Shown here piece by piece: positions 29,481 through 41,951 of a stretch of 64,000 nucleotides of DNA (position 1 is its first letter; every line of letters begins with the position of its first letter). The stretch is taken from the NCBI GenBank assembly GCA_007570785.1, contig ML664157.1, forward strand, positions 6,841,993-6,905,992, written 5' to 3'. The translations under genes and the position numbers were made by a program. The notes under the pieces are model-generated. The model saw only the letters and a list, made by a program, of their open reading frames with translations, was not told the origin of the DNA and ran no database searches. This DNA is from Antilocapra americana. Taxonomy: Eukaryota; Chordata; Mammalia; Artiodactyla; Antilocapridae.

Positions 29481-31048
29481 ACACAAACAAAGCAATGACT
29501 TAAAGAAAGCTAAGATTTTACAAAAGAGAAATTTTGTCACATAAGATATTGTACTGGAAACAGTGAATTATGTCATTAAAATTATTCCCAATTATTATTT
29601 CACAGTTTTCTTACCTGTTAGTTTGCTTTATGTGTATTTGGATAAATTCTGAAATTTTTTTAATACACGTTTAAATTCTTCTTTTCTTACACTAAAATTC
29701 TAATTATTCATAATGAGAGTAACCTATCTCCTTTACCTCTCCTTGTTTTGGTTGCATACCATCTCTCCACTATACGAGCCTGGGTAAGCCTCCACTGTCA
29801 CTCACCATTCCTTCTCACTCTAAATAAGAGTGTGATTCGAATTTTAGGAGTCTAGTAATTTTCCAAGAGGAAGCCATCTTTCCTTTTCCATAATAAAAGT
29901 GAAAGATGTGAACACAGATAAGTTTCATTGGTCCTGGATGGATTCAATCAGCTCATGCTGTAGAGAGGCACTGAAAAGTCGCGCTATACCCTTTGGTTTT
30001 AAATTTGAAAATATGAAATAACGATTACTCAACACATGTAACTTGTTTGGCAGATGAAATCAGTCAATGTGGAGAATATAGAAAAATAATGGAAGTTAAA
30101 TTATTGGGAGCTTCACTTCTAAAACCTGATATAATTGAGGTGGGGGGTGGAAAATAGGGTATTTATTTTGCCTTTTCTGCCACTGGCTCTGAGATAGAAG
30201 ACCTGGGTAACAATCCTCGTTTCTCTCACTCTGGTACCACTTCTTCAAACAGCATGTGTGCAAAAATATACCTTTATTTTTTCCTACAAAATAACTTTCT
30301 TCAAAGCCTTTGGCAGGGGTAACTGGGGGGGCTGGGGGTGGGGGTGGGGTAGAGTCCTCATTCTGCTTGATGAAAAAAAAATAAAAACAAAAACACAGCT
30401 TTCTTGATTCTAGTCACTCCCAGAAAAACATAGTCCCTTTAGAGGTTGAGCTTTCACTGCCTGGTTCACACCAACATCCTTCTGTGATGACTGCATTCCC
30501 AACCTGGCAGGCCATCCGTGAACATATTTGCTGCTCATCCTGGCTGAAGGAGCTAACTCCACACTCATAGTAATTATTCCCTCTCTCATTCACTTTCTGT
30601 ATGCTTTCGTCTTTAAAAATTTATATTGAAATGTTAGTTTCAGGTGTTTCTCTTGAATAAACTCTAGTTACTCTCGCACGCCCCCGTGTGGTGCCTAGAA
30701 GCTACAACTTATTTCTAACCCTCCTCACAGATTGCTGGATTCCACACCATTTGCTGGGAGGACATCAGCAAAGCTGGCAATCACCAGAGTCCATAAGGAA
30801 TTGATGACTCACAGTCCTTCTTAGCTCTTGAATCATCCTCAAATGGTTCTTAGATGTCCTACAGGTAATCCAGTGTCTGTCCTGAGTGAAGATGGGAAGC
30901 AAGGCAGAGAGAACAACTATGGTCAACATACTTTCAATTTCCCTCACTTTATACAAGCATTATTCGGTCTGGAGCTGGATGGAAGTAGGGAAAACTAGCT
31001 CTGGCTGATAACTGGTTACGTCCTAAATTAACTTATCTTAAACGTTGA
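29481..31048. other. Unassigned intergenic sequence
   Basis: About 1.5 kb without a recognised gene or repeat. It contains the G-rich run at 30,315-30,349 and a minus-strand open frame (30,765-30,956) with no known similarity. Confidence 0.5.
30315..30349 (+). other. Predicted G-quadruplex motif
   Basis: Five G-runs of four to seven residues (GGGG, G7, GGGGG, GGGGG, GGGG) are separated by loops of 5, 2, 1 and 1 nt. This exceeds the usual four-run G4 rule and predicts a stable quadruplex in DNA or a + strand transcript. Confidence 0.8.
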
Positions 31049-31255
31049 AGGTGGACTTCCCTGATAGTTCAGTGGTAAAGAATCCGCTTGCCAATGCAGA
31101 ATATGCAGGTTCGATCCCTGGGTTGGGAAGATCCCCTGGAGGGGGGCATGGCAACCCACTCAGTACTCTTGCCTGGAGAATCCCATGGACAGAGGAGCCT
31201 GGCGGGCTACAGTCCATGGGGTCGCAAAAGCGTTGGACTAGAGAGTTAACAACAA
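31049..31255 (+). mobile_element. BovA/Bov-tA SINE
   Basis: Shows gtggacttccctgatagttc, gcaggttcgatccctgggtt, gggaagatcccctggagggg and gctacagtccatggggtcgc. Confidence 0.9.
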
Positions 31256-32469
31256 CAGTAACAAATTTTGGTGGTAGGTTTTACCAAAAAGCTAAGGAGT
31301 TTCTATTTCTGATTTTTCCTCTGTTTCAAATGCCCCTTTACTGAGCAAGATAGACCATATCTTTTGGACCAAAAGAATATCTCAAAATTGGCTTTATACC
31401 ACAACTAAGAGCCTACACGTAGCAATGAAGCTCCTCGTGCTGCAATAAGACCAGGTACAGGAAAAAAAAGTGTCCTAAAGACTGGTGAATTTGAAGTTGT
31501 AAGGGTAATCTTGCATTAGCAAATTAAACATTTGGAGGGGCTTTGGTAAGAAGAAAACTTCCTTAAGCTCAATTATATTTAGCATATATCTGGTGATAAA
31601 TTTTGTAATATATATAACATAAATTCTCCATAACATGTTTTATTTCCTGCAGTGAAGCATCCTTAGAACAGGAAGAAGAAACATTCTTTTCTTTTTTGTG
31701 TGTGATAGCGTCTTTGTAGCATGTATATCTGAGGATTCAAAAGAGGGATAGAGAATACTGTAAGTATGAAGTATAAAGGATACACTTGAGATGTACAAGC
31801 CAGTTTTAAAAGTTGTTTTCCTCTCAGATTAATGTATTAGTTCAGAAAATATGTATTTTTAGAAGTGGAGAAAAAATATCTTGCAGTTTTAGTATCAGCT
31901 GGAAAGTACAATTGTACCATCATAATAATAGGTACTATATATGAAGTGCCACAGTGAATTAGGCACCGTTTATTTCTTTAAATAAATGGGGCCTAATTTA
32001 ATTTCATTAAAATTAATTTTCATAACTAAACTGTTGATGTAGGTACTTTTATGTCCATCCAGAAGATGAGGGGATCTGAGGCACAGAGGGGATATTAGGT
32101 TGCCAAATATAATATTAACAATTAATCAAAAATTAAAAAAGGTCTGACTCTAGTAATCTTGAGAAAACCTTAGGATTCTTAAGATAAATATCACTTGTCT
32201 TAATTTCAAACTCTAGTTAGCCAGGTTTATAACTATTTTATTGTTTTTTTAACATAAACTTGTTCACAACTATTTAAATCTACAAAAATATTTATAGAAA
32301 TTCTGCATCTGATTTACTCTGTCAGCAGTAGTTTGGGTTAAAGGATATATCAGGAAGTAAAAATCTGTTTTAATATCAAATTTACTTTTTTCTGTCAAGG
32401 AAAGAACAAGTAAAATGCTTAATTATAAAGATTCGTTGATTCATTGTGATTCTTTAGCATATTTTGCAA
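31256..32469. other. Unassigned intergenic sequence with SINE remnants
   Basis: Includes a CHR-like tail fragment at about 31,381-31,460 (ccacaactaagagcctacac) and a probable MIR at about 31,930-32,100. The rest is AT-rich without a recognised gene. Confidence 0.5.
31930..32100 (+). repeat. MIR SINE fragment
   Basis: Landmarks are ggtactatatatgaagtgcc, gaattaggcaccgtttattt, agaagatgaggggatctgag and gcacagaggggatattaggt. It contains an internal AT-rich insertion. Confidence 0.55.
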
Positions 32470-32474
32470 GGAGC

Positions 32475-32580
32475 TACTTCTCATTATTTATTTATTTTAA
32501 TTCAAAAAATTTTCATTGGCATATAGCTGCTTTACAATGTTCTGTGAGTTTCTGCTGGATAGCAAAGTGAATCAGTCTCA

Positions 32581-32622
<42 letters not shown>

Positions 32623-32648
32623 CCCTCACTTTCGGATTTCCTCCACAG
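32475..32648 (-). mobile_element. L1 LINE 3'-UTR fragment
   Basis: The + strand shows aatttttcattggcatatag-like sequence, ctgctttacaatgttctgtg and gatagcaaagtgaatcagtc, then a TA microsatellite and accctcactttcggatttcc. Confidence 0.7.
32580..32622. repeat. (TA)n microsatellite inside L1
   Basis: Around twenty TA units with one TG interruption. Confidence 0.9.
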
Positions 32649-34165
32649 AACATTGAGTAGAGTCATTTAAATTGTATCAGTTAAAAAATTACCTACAAAG
32701 ACTAATTAATAAAAAAGAAAACAGAATCATCACTGATCACTGACATAAGATTTTAAGTTCAAGATGGTATTTTTGATTTTATATGTGAAACCAATGTTTA
32801 TAACTTTTTCCGTATACAATTATCTCTTAATATCTTGGAAAATTTGGGTGAGGCCAGCTCATTTTAATCTTGAATATTTTCTAGTACTGGGTGGTCCTAT
32901 GAAACTCCTTCATGATGCAAAATATTTATTTTCTTCCATGAAAAGTTGGACAAGCTGTTTCTAAAACCATGGATCCTAGAATTAGGGAAAAATGAACCTT
33001 GAAATTTATATTTGAATCATCAAAATTACTTATATCCCAACTAAGACATGACTAAGCAACTAACACACACACACAACTAAGACAAAGCTCAAGCAATTAC
33101 ATTGATCAGCTAGTCCTCTTCAGTGGGAATCTTGTTGGGAGTTAGATTAAGGGAATGATCTGAAGCCTCCAGACCTGTTGCTTGTGGTAAATGCTCAGCA
33201 GTGATGCCCTTACAAGTGAGGATCAGAAGCTTAATGTTTACAAATTAATTCAACTCATGATGCAAAATTGACACTATAGTTAAAGTCATTTACCTCTCAG
33301 TTCCAAATTTCATTAGGGCAAGTGAGATGTGAATATATATCACAGGAATAAATAGAAATGGTTCTGGTTTGCTTCTCAGAAAAGTTTAGTGAAAAGAGAA
33401 TTTGAATACTTTGTTAGAACTCCATTTCATGAATTTTATATAAATGATAAAATTTAATTTAGAGAGATCTTTTTTTCCCCCAATTTTCAGCTTCATTTTC
33501 CAAAAGGACTATCAGAATTTTTGAGTCTTCCAAGTCTAAGCAAAATTTCCTTATTTAGCATAAAGGAAACAAAATCAGCACATCACATGCCAGTCAGTCC
33601 TTGTCGGTGTGTATTGAGATGTTTGTGTGTGTGTGCTTACTAGATTATTGAGATTTATAATTTCACATAATCAAATGGGGACAGCTTTCTTATGTTATAG
33701 AGAAAAAGCTTACATAGGCGTTTCTGCCTGTTTAGAGGTGTAGCAAATTCCAGTCAGTGAGGATAGTTATCCATGCTTACTCTCTTTTCTTGAGTTTTCA
33801 AACTTTTAAAATAAATGTTTTAAACTGACACAAAGGCAAATGTCTTGTGGAAGTGGGACATTTTTGTTTTAGCTGTTGGTAGAAGGACTGAATTTTTTAT
33901 CTTGATGAACTAACTCAAGGGAAAAGACACAAATAATCTTGGGAGGTGAGATGCAAGCCAGAATCGCGAAGGAGCAGAAATTATGAGCCAGGTGTGGTCA
34001 CAGGAACCTAAGTCCTTGCTACGCACGGAAATCTTAAAGGAAGATTTGAAGGAAGGTGCAGGGAGGTGAGTGTACTCGAATCTGTGCTATGTGTTGATGC
34101 GCATGCAGTACTGTAGTAAGAGCCTGAACCTCACCCCCGCCTCCCACCTTCTTTTTGGTTTTAGG
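32649..34165. other. Unassigned intergenic sequence
   Basis: AT-rich. A short CA repeat lies at about 33,064-33,074. No gene recognised. Confidence 0.5.
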
Positions 34166-34169
34166 GGGA

Positions 34170-34455
34170 AAAAGCCCCAGTTTATTATTTTTTAAAAAAT
34201 TAATTTATTTTGAGGATAATTACTTAAAAGTATTGTGATGGTTTTTGCCATACATCAACATGAATCAGCCACAGGTATACGTGTCCTCCCCCCAGCTCTG
34301 AACACCCCTCCCACATCCCTCCCCACCCTATCCCTCCGCGTTGTCCCAGAGCACCGGCTTTGGGTGCCCTTCTTCATGCATCAAACTAGCGCTGGTCATC
34401 TGTTTTACATATGGTAAGGTACATGTTTCAGTGTTATTGATGTTTGCCCAGTGAT
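34170..34455 (-). mobile_element. L1_BT-like LINE, 5'-truncated 3' end
   Basis: The + strand shows tttttgccatacatcaacat, gaatcagccacaggtatacg, cacccctcccacatccctcc and caaactagcgctggtcatct, the complement of the artiodactyl L1 3' end. Confidence 0.85.
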
Positions 34456-36795
34456 GGCCTTTAAGCCTCTCCCCTCCTTTTTCCCCTTTGGCCTCACATT
34501 TGGGTCAACTGACAAGAAAGCCTGCTGCTCCCTCTTGTGGCTCCTGTGGGAAGTTCAAGCCACACACACGATTCCTACAGCAGCCGCACCGCCTAGTCAC
34601 CCCTTCCCTCTCAAGTCACTTGTGGACCTGCTTGGGAGGCGTCTTGCTCGCTCCCTAGAGCCTCAATATTTAACAAGTTCCTTCAACTTTTTCGGTGCTT
34701 GTATGGCATCATCAGTCTTAATATACAAACGAAATTTCAGGTGTAGTCCCTCTCCCTGTTTGAAGGGAGATGTACATTTAGAGTATACATAGATTCGGAT
34801 TGAATTTGTAAAAAGGACATTTTCTTGTAAGTCTACTATCAGAAAGAGATCTAGATCCAAATAATCTAGATATCTGTCCCATGTCCATGTTCAAGATACA
34901 CATTGAATGCATAGTGAATAGCTAAGCAGCTACACGTCATTTTGGAAATTAAAACATTTCTGAGAGATAATTACTGTTAAAGTAACATCTAGGACATGAG
35001 TTTTTCTTCTTGTTTTTACATTTCAGTGGGGTTTTAGAACCCTACCCATGGCTACAGAGTATAAAGTAGAGTCTTAGAGGGCTGCAGCAGGACTAACATA
35101 AGTTCTTGTGGGTCTCCAGTCAGAATTGAATCAAGAACAGAAAAAGACAGTTGAGGTAAAATCAAGTGTTGATGAAGTCTGTATACAAAAACTTAGCTCA
35201 GAAGTATTACAGATGGAAATCCTAAGGGTTAACTCTGTTAACTCTGGTGCAAGGTAGATAGGGGTTATGGGCCAAGTATTCTAATCAGCTGGACTATGAC
35301 ATATGTGGGTACAGAGACACGTGGGTTTTGTAGGGGTGATGAGGAAATGTAGGGGAGTCACCTGTCTTACACAGGACAGGCGAGAAAGGCATGCACATCA
35401 CTTTTATGTCATCAATATCATTGTAATTTCTCTAGAAAAGATGAAAATTTGAGTCTATACACAGTGGTTTTTCTGGATCATTCTACTTCTAAAGAAGTCT
35501 TGGAGGTTGAGATCCTTGGATAGATTATCCAATTTAAATCTTGGGCTCTCAGAAGAAAAAATAGATTCCTTCCAACATATGATAAAATCTAGCCAACTCT
35601 CTTAGGAGTTATTAACGGTAACAGTATAGCTGTATAAAGGTTCAGCATAAGCAGAAGGAAGAACTGTATTCAGGGAATAATTCTGACAGATTACAGTTTG
35701 AGGTCTTGTTAAAGGTTATTAAGTGTTACGTCCTCTAAATGATTTATCCATCACAGTAGAAATAGAAATACCAAGCAGCCTGAATAAAAATTAGCACTGC
35801 CATGTTAATCAGGTGAGGATTGGATTTTGTTTAAAGCCCAGACAATACTTATAGTATAGGAGGCAACACAAAGCATTTAAAAATGATAAAATCATTGTGT
35901 CATTCAAAACTCTCAGCCTTAATTATATCTAGTTAACCCACTTAATCTCTACATACCATCAATATTCTTTCTGCCATCTCTTAGTGAATAAAGGAAATTA
36001 AAGTTCATTCTAGTTCCTAAGTGCCCTTTGAAAATTATACTGTTCTTGAAGGTAACAAATGCAGTAACTTCAGTTATACTGAGAAAGATTGTGATTATGT
36101 GAAAAAGACCTAATGGCTTAAAATTCACCTGCAGCAAGCTATAGACTATGAACAAACAGGACAGTAGAATAGAAGTGTGTTTCAATGGGCATCTCCTTAA
36201 ACAAAATAATGGAATCGGGTACAGCTTTCAAGGACTTTAGAAAACAAATTGCTTCTGAAGAGGAAGTGTTGATATCATATAATTATGCCTATGTTAGTAT
36301 TGGATGAAAAGGTAATAATCCACCATCTATACCTATTTTGAAGGTATAACATGCAGGTAATGAGAAGAAATAAAAATTAAGGCTGTAGCTAATTATGTGA
36401 AAATGATGGAGCCAAAAGGTACAGAAGAGTGCTTTTCAGGGAGGTAATTAGGCTTGCGGGAGTCTAAATCCAATCTTGCTAACGGTATGCGGCTCTTTTT
36501 TCTTTTCTTCCATCAGTTATTTAAGACTGTTTCAGGAATTTACAGAATGAATATAGTCAAGGTACAGAGATTTTGGAGGACATGGGATTGTCCTGAGATG
36601 GACTAAGAGTAATTTAGTCTACACTGGACAGTTTCCAATGTATAGGTACATACTTTTTAGAAGTTCTAAAATGGATTATTTTCTTCCAATTCAAGTCTTG
36701 GCAATAATTAAGTAGTTTAGTAACTCTCAGGAGTGACAGAGCCTGAGCAAATCATTTGGAGGCATTTGATGTACTACTGCACATCCAAACCAAGT
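34456..36795. other. Unassigned intergenic sequence
   Basis: About 2.3 kb with no recognised repeat or gene. 34,460-34,660 is moderately GC-rich with an open frame at 34,451-34,792 (+) that has no known similarity. Confidence 0.5.
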
Positions 36796-36804
36796 CTTGG
36801 AAGC

Positions 36805-36985
36805 CAAACACAACAGCCTCTATTGAGCATCTATTATGTACCAAGCACTCTGTCTGGTCCATTGCATGTACGATCCCACTGAATCCAAGGAAAGCTTTGT
36901 AACAGAGTTTCTAAAGATGAGGACATCGTGACTCTGGGAGCTTAAATAACTTCCTATGGTCACTCTGGGGATTAATGGGTGCCTG
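36805..36985 (+). repeat. MIR SINE
   Basis: Near-canonical MIR order: tattgagcatctattatgta, ccaagcactctgtctggtcc, aaagatgaggacatcgtgac, ggagcttaaataacttccta. Confidence 0.8.
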
Positions 36986-37054
36986 AAGATTAATGGAAGG
37001 CCCAGCTCTCATGTCATCATGGTCTCCTTTGTTGTTTCACATGGATAAAAGTAT

Positions 37055-37263
37055 GTGTGTGCTTAGTCATTCATGTCTGACCCTTTGCAACCCTATGGAC
37101 TGTAGCCTGCCAGGTTCCTCTGTCCATAGGATTTTCAGGCAAGAATACTGGAGGGGGTTACTATTTTCTCCTCCAGGGGATCTTCCTAACCCAAGGATTG
37201 AACCTGTGTCTCGTGTTTTCTGTATTATAGGCAGATTCTTTACTGCTGAGTCCATGGAGAAGC
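37055..37263 (-). mobile_element. BovA/Bov-tA SINE
   Basis: The minus strand reads gcagtaaagaatctgcctat, gttaggaagatcccctggag, agtattcttgcctgaaaatc and gttgcaaagggtcagacatg. Confidence 0.9.
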
Positions 37264-37479
37264 TAGATAAAGATGACAGAAGCTCTATAATTCCAGTTCT
37301 TCAACCGTGTTGAGAGCTAAACTTCATCCCATTTTGGGAGTGTTTTTGTTCACAAGGGTAGAGCTAAAGGTCAGAAATATGACAGTATGGATCAGGTCAT
37401 TCTCTGACAGCTCCCGTGTGACAAGTTGCTTTTATAGACACTTCTTTTAATTGGTAGCTTGGAGTGGTTAAAGTATGTG

Positions 37480-37632
37480 GGGTGTGGGGTCTATTTTGGG
37501 CTTTGACATTAACCAGTTGTCTAATCTTCATCATTTACCCTCTCAGAACGTCTCTTTCATCACCTCTGAACTGGTAACGATGATGGTACCTATTTCACAG
37601 GACTGAGAAAAAGAATTAAATGAGATAGCGAA
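37480..37632 (+). repeat. MIR SINE fragment
   Basis: Shows gggctttgacattaaccagt, accctctcagaacgtctctt and ggtacctatttcacaggact with gaattaaatgagat. Confidence 0.6.
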
Positions 37633-37760
37633 GGGCCTTCCTTGGCAGTCCAGTGGTTAAGACTCAGCAGTCTCAATGTAGCAAGCATGGATTTGATTCC
37701 TGATTGAGGAACTAAGAACCCACATGAAGACAAACAACAAAAAACAAAAACAATGAGATA
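37633..37760 (+). mobile_element. CHR-type SINE
   Basis: Reads agggccttccttggcagtcc, agtggttaagactcagcagt, gatttgattcctgattgagg and aactaagaacccacatg, with an A-rich tail. It sits directly next to the MIR. Confidence 0.75.
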
Positions 37761-38764
37761 ATGAGTATGAAGTGCCTAGTCTCTACTACATGCTCAATTT
37801 ACATCCAGCACCTAGACATAAGCTGATTTCTATGAGCAAAAACCAGGACTGCTGAACAGAAGATTACAAGGGCTTTAAAAAGTAGATCAATAGATCATTA
37901 AAAATGATTACAAATATTTCTTCGTTGCTTGGCATCAGAGAAATCTATAAAGACCTCATTCCTAAAGACAAAGAAAAAAACAATAAAATTTCATAAGATA
38001 ATGAAAAGAATAAATAAGAATTAAAAACATTTAAACCTAGTTAATAATCAAATAAATGTACAATGCAATGACTCCGGATTCTATTTACTATGTACTGAAT
38101 CAATCGCCCTCAAAAAAATATTCAATGATTTTAAAAGTAAAAATAAAGAAAGTAACTTTATATATTTCTTATAAGGGAAATATTTTGGAATAATAATATT
38201 TTAAAAAATATAGAAAAAATAATGTTAATTTTTAATTATCAGTTCTACTTCTGGGAATTGCCACTAAGGAAAATATGAAAAAAATAGAAGGTCAACATAG
38301 ATACACATTTTTATTACAGTATTATTTAATTACCCAACAAAGAAAGCCTGGGAATAAATTACCTTACAAAAGCATTGTTTGTAATAGCCATGGTACTCTC
38401 ACTTCTTGGCATATTAGGTTCCATTTAAAATTAAGGTTATGGAAACAATATGGCATTGTGATAAGGTTTAGAAAAAAAAGAAAGTATGGTATAAGTTTTG
38501 TGTGTTGACTAAAGCCAAATGAGAAATAGATGCCCAGGAAAATAATGCTTGTAAGAAAATTCAAAATGTTCACAGTTGGGTTAGGGTGATGGAATTTGGG
38601 ATGATTATTCTCTGTTTAAAACTTATAATATCAATATTGAATATATAATATTGAAAAGGCTGATTTCATTAAAACAATATGAGTGATAGTGATAAGATGG
38701 TAACTGTACTGTCCTACGTTGCATTGGCAACTCTTATAACTAATTCAATTTTCTTTTCATTTTT
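37761..38764. other. Unassigned intergenic sequence
   Basis: Very AT-rich; no gene recognised. Confidence 0.5.
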
Positions 38765-38767
38765 AAA

Positions 38768-38942
38768 AAATACTTGTTTATTTTATTTGGCTATGTCAGG
38801 TCTCAGTCGTGGCCTTGTAGCATGCAGGATCTTTTTTTTCACTTTCTGCGTGTGGTATCTAGTTTCCTGACTGGGGCTTGTACCTGGGTCACCTGCATTG
38901 GGTGTGCTGAGTCTTAGCCCCTGGACCACCAGTGAAGTCCCA
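38768..38942 (-). mobile_element. CHR-type SINE
   Basis: The minus strand reads gtgggacttcactggtggtc, caggggctaagactcagcac, gtgacccaggtacaagcccc and agtcaggaaac, with the 3' part ending in caaataaaataaacaa. Confidence 0.75.
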
Positions 38943-39069
38943 CTAATTCAATTTTCAATGACCATTTATTCATTGCTATTTTTTTAGTATGAATAAAACC
39001 AAGATAAAACAAGAACCAAATAATAAGTTTAATCTTTTTGGACATTTTTGCTTATTATTGTATAATTGT

Positions 39070-39208
39070 GTGTGTGTGTCGGTGTGTATGCTAAGTCATT
39101 TCAGTCATGTCTGACCCTTTGAGACCCTACGGATTGTAGCCTGCCATGCTCCTCTGTCTATGGGATTCTCCAGGCAAGAATACTGGAGTGGGTTGCCATG
39201 TCCTCATT
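39070..39208 (-). mobile_element. BovA/Bov-tA SINE, partial
   Basis: Only the 3' two-thirds remain (actccagtattcttgcctgg through gtctcaaagggtcagacatg), preceded on the + strand by a GT repeat. The tRNA-like head is missing. Confidence 0.8.
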
Positions 39209-39654
39209 GTTTATTTTTAATCAAATAAATGCTTTCTCAAAATGAGTCAAATATTTGACATAGGATGAATTATACATAGGTATCATTGGACCACCCATTC
39301 GATATGCCAAAATTTACCCCAAGTGATGGATATCTTTAATTTCATACGGCTGTGGACACTGGCAGTTTGTTTTCTCAAAGTCTAGACACAATCACTTGTT
39401 TTGGGAAAGATTCTTCAGAGAGACAGTAGCAATATGAGTACTGCTATATTCTTGCCCCCAAAACATTTCTTTAAAGTATATTTGACATCTAATTGACAGA
39501 ATCATTTTTTTTTTAAGCTACAGGGAAGCCCTTTTAAAGCTACAGTATTACTAAATGTTTGGAGCCTTTTACTTTCAATGTTGTTCCTCTCTAATTCACT
39601 ACAGCACTTTGAGTTGAATTGATATGTACACATAACTATATTTAAAATGGATAA

Positions 39655-39810
39655 CTCTGCTCAGTGTTATGTGGCAGCCTGGGTGGGAGGGAATTTGGGG
39701 GAGAATGAATACATCTATAGATATGGCTGACTGCCTTTTCTGTCCACCTGAAATTATCACTACATTGTTAATCAGCTACATTTCAGTATAAAATAAAAAG
39801 CTTTAAAAAT
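39655..39810 (+). mobile_element. L1 LINE 3' end fragment
   Basis: Shows tgtggcagcctgggtgggag, gaatgaatacatctatagat, tgtccacctgaaattatcac and ttaatcagctacatttcagt, followed by ataaaataaaaag. Confidence 0.75.
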
Positions 39811-39904
39811 AGTAAAAGTGCAAATGAAAGAGTGTAGAAAAAGTACACAGGCAAAACCAGAAAGGGCTGGGTTTCACTAGAGTCTAGTAAGAGGGGATGC
39901 TCTG

Positions 39905-41770
39905 AGTCTATGATAACATCTAAAAGAATCCAACATCTGAAACAATCAGGTTTGAATGTTGTACAGGAGGCAGTGATCAAGTCCATCCCCAAGAAAAAGA
40001 AATGCAAAAAGGCAAAATGGTTGTCTGAGGAGCCTTTACAAACAGCTGAGAAAAGAAAAGAAGCTAAAGGCAAAGGAGAAAAGGAAAGCTATACTCATCT
40101 GAATGGAGTTCCAAAGAATAGTTAGGAGAGATAAGAAAGCCTTCCTCAGTAATCTATGCAAAGAAATAGAGGAGAACAATAGAATGGGAAAGACTAGAGA
40201 TCTTTTCAAGAAAGTTAGAGATACCAAGGGAACATTTCACACAAAGATGGGCTCAATACAGGACATGGAAGTGCTATGGACCTAACAGAAGCAGAAGATA
40301 TTAAGAAGAGATGGCAAGAATTCACAGAACTATACAAAAAAGATCTTCATGACCCAGATAACCACGATGGTGTGATCACTCACTTAGAGCCTGATATCCT
40401 GGAATGCAAAGTCAAGTGGGCCTTAGGAAGCATCACAATGAACAAAGTTAGTGGAGGTGATGGAATTCAAGCTGAGCTATTTCAAATTCTAAAAGATGAT
40501 GCTGTTAAAGTGCTGCACTCAGTATGCCAGCAAATTTGGAAAACTCAGCAGTGGCCACAGCACTGGAAAAGGTCAGTTTTCATTCCAATCCCAAAGAAAG
40601 GAAATGCGAAAGAATGCTCAAACTACCACACAATTTCACTCATCTCACACAGTAGCAAAGTAATGTTCAAAATTCTCCAAGCCAGGCTTCAACAGTATGT
40701 GAACTGAGAAATTCCAGATGTTCAAGCTGGATTTAGAAAAGGCAGAGGAACCAGAAATCAAATTTGCAACATCTGTCAGATCAAAGAAAAAGCAAGAGAG
40801 TTCCAGAAAAACATCTGCTTCTGCTTCATTGACTATACGAAAGATGTATGTCACAACAAACTGTAGAAAATTCTTAAAGGTATGGGAATACCAGACCACC
40901 TTACCTGCCTCCTGAGAAACCTGGATGCAGATCAAGAAGCAACAGTTAGAACCAGACATGAAAAAGCAGACTGGTTCCAAATTGGGAAAGGAGTATGTCA
41001 AGCTGTATATTGTCACCCTGCTTATTTAACTTATATGCAGAGTATGTCACATGAAACGTCAGGCTGGATGAAACTCAAGCTGGAATCAAGATTGCAGGGA
41101 GAAATATGAATGACTTCAGATATGCAGATGACACTACTCTCATGGCAGAAAGTGAAGAGGAACTGAGGAGCTTCCTGATGAAAGCAAAAGAGGAGAGTGA
41201 AAAAGTTGTCTGAAAATACAACATTCGAAAAATGAAGATCATGGCATCCAGTCCCATCACTTCATGGCAGATAGATGGAGAAATAATGGAAACTGTGACA
41301 GAATTTATTTTCCTTGGCTCCAAAATCACTGTGGATGGTGACTGCAGCCATGAAATTAAAAGATGCTTGCTCCTTTGAAGAAAAGTTATGACCAACCTAG
41401 ACAGCATATTAAAAAGCAGAGACATTATTTTGCCTACAAAGGTCAAAGCTATGGTTTTTCCACTAGTCATGTATGGATGTGAGATAATGAACATAAAGAA
41501 AGCTGAGCACTGAAGAATTGATGCTTTTGAACTGTGGTGATGGAGAAGACTCTTGTGAGTCCCTTGGACTAAAGGAGATGCAACCAGTCCATTCTAAAGG
41601 AAGTCCATCCTGAATATTCACTGGAAGGACTGACACTGAAGCTGAAGCTCCAATACTTTGGCCACCTGATGTAAAGAACTGACTCATTTGAAAAGACCCT
41701 GATGATGGGAAAGATTGAAGGCAGGAGGAGAAGGGGATGGCAAAGGACAACAAAACTGAACTAAACTGAA
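39905..41770 (+). mobile_element. BovB (RTE) LINE, 5'-truncated and inactivated
   Basis: This is the largest RTE copy in the window, at about 1.9 kb. Frames at 39,910-40,125, 40,103-40,285 and 40,276-40,707 encode parts of the linker and reverse transcriptase, including VIKSIPKKKKCKKAKWLSEE, ELYKKDLHDPDNHDGVI and SVFIPIPKKGNAKECSNYHT. The catalytic YADD-type motif is readable near 41,115-41,135 (DFRYADDTTL). Inactivating changes include frameshifts, a stop after NKL at about 40,861-40,866, and loss of residues within the FIDYAKAFD-type motif at about 40,828-40,850. The endonuclease domain is absent. The 3' end shows an actgaactaaactga tail. The element cannot move on its own. Confidence 0.93.
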
Positions 41771-41951
41771 GAGAGTAAAATCCAGTGCAATTTACCATTC
41801 ACTATGGGTTACATGCAGTGCTAATCATGGTGGACAGAAGCAAAGACAGGTAAGAAACAGTTTCTGGCAACAAGCATATATTTTAATAAAGAGCAGAATA
41901 CATATAAACAACAAAAACATAAATGTGACAGGATTCCACTGCTTTTAGCTA
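41771..41951. other. Spacer between inverted BovB copies
   Basis: About 180 bp of non-BovB sequence separates the two tail-to-tail BovB elements. No gene recognised. Confidence 0.6.

Noticed and set aside
34451..34792. 113-codon + ORF in a moderately GC-rich stretch
   Set aside because: It begins inside the complement of an L1 3' end, shows no domain, and has no splice or promoter support.
40276..40707. 143-codon + ORF as a host gene
   Set aside because: It is BovB reverse-transcriptase sequence.
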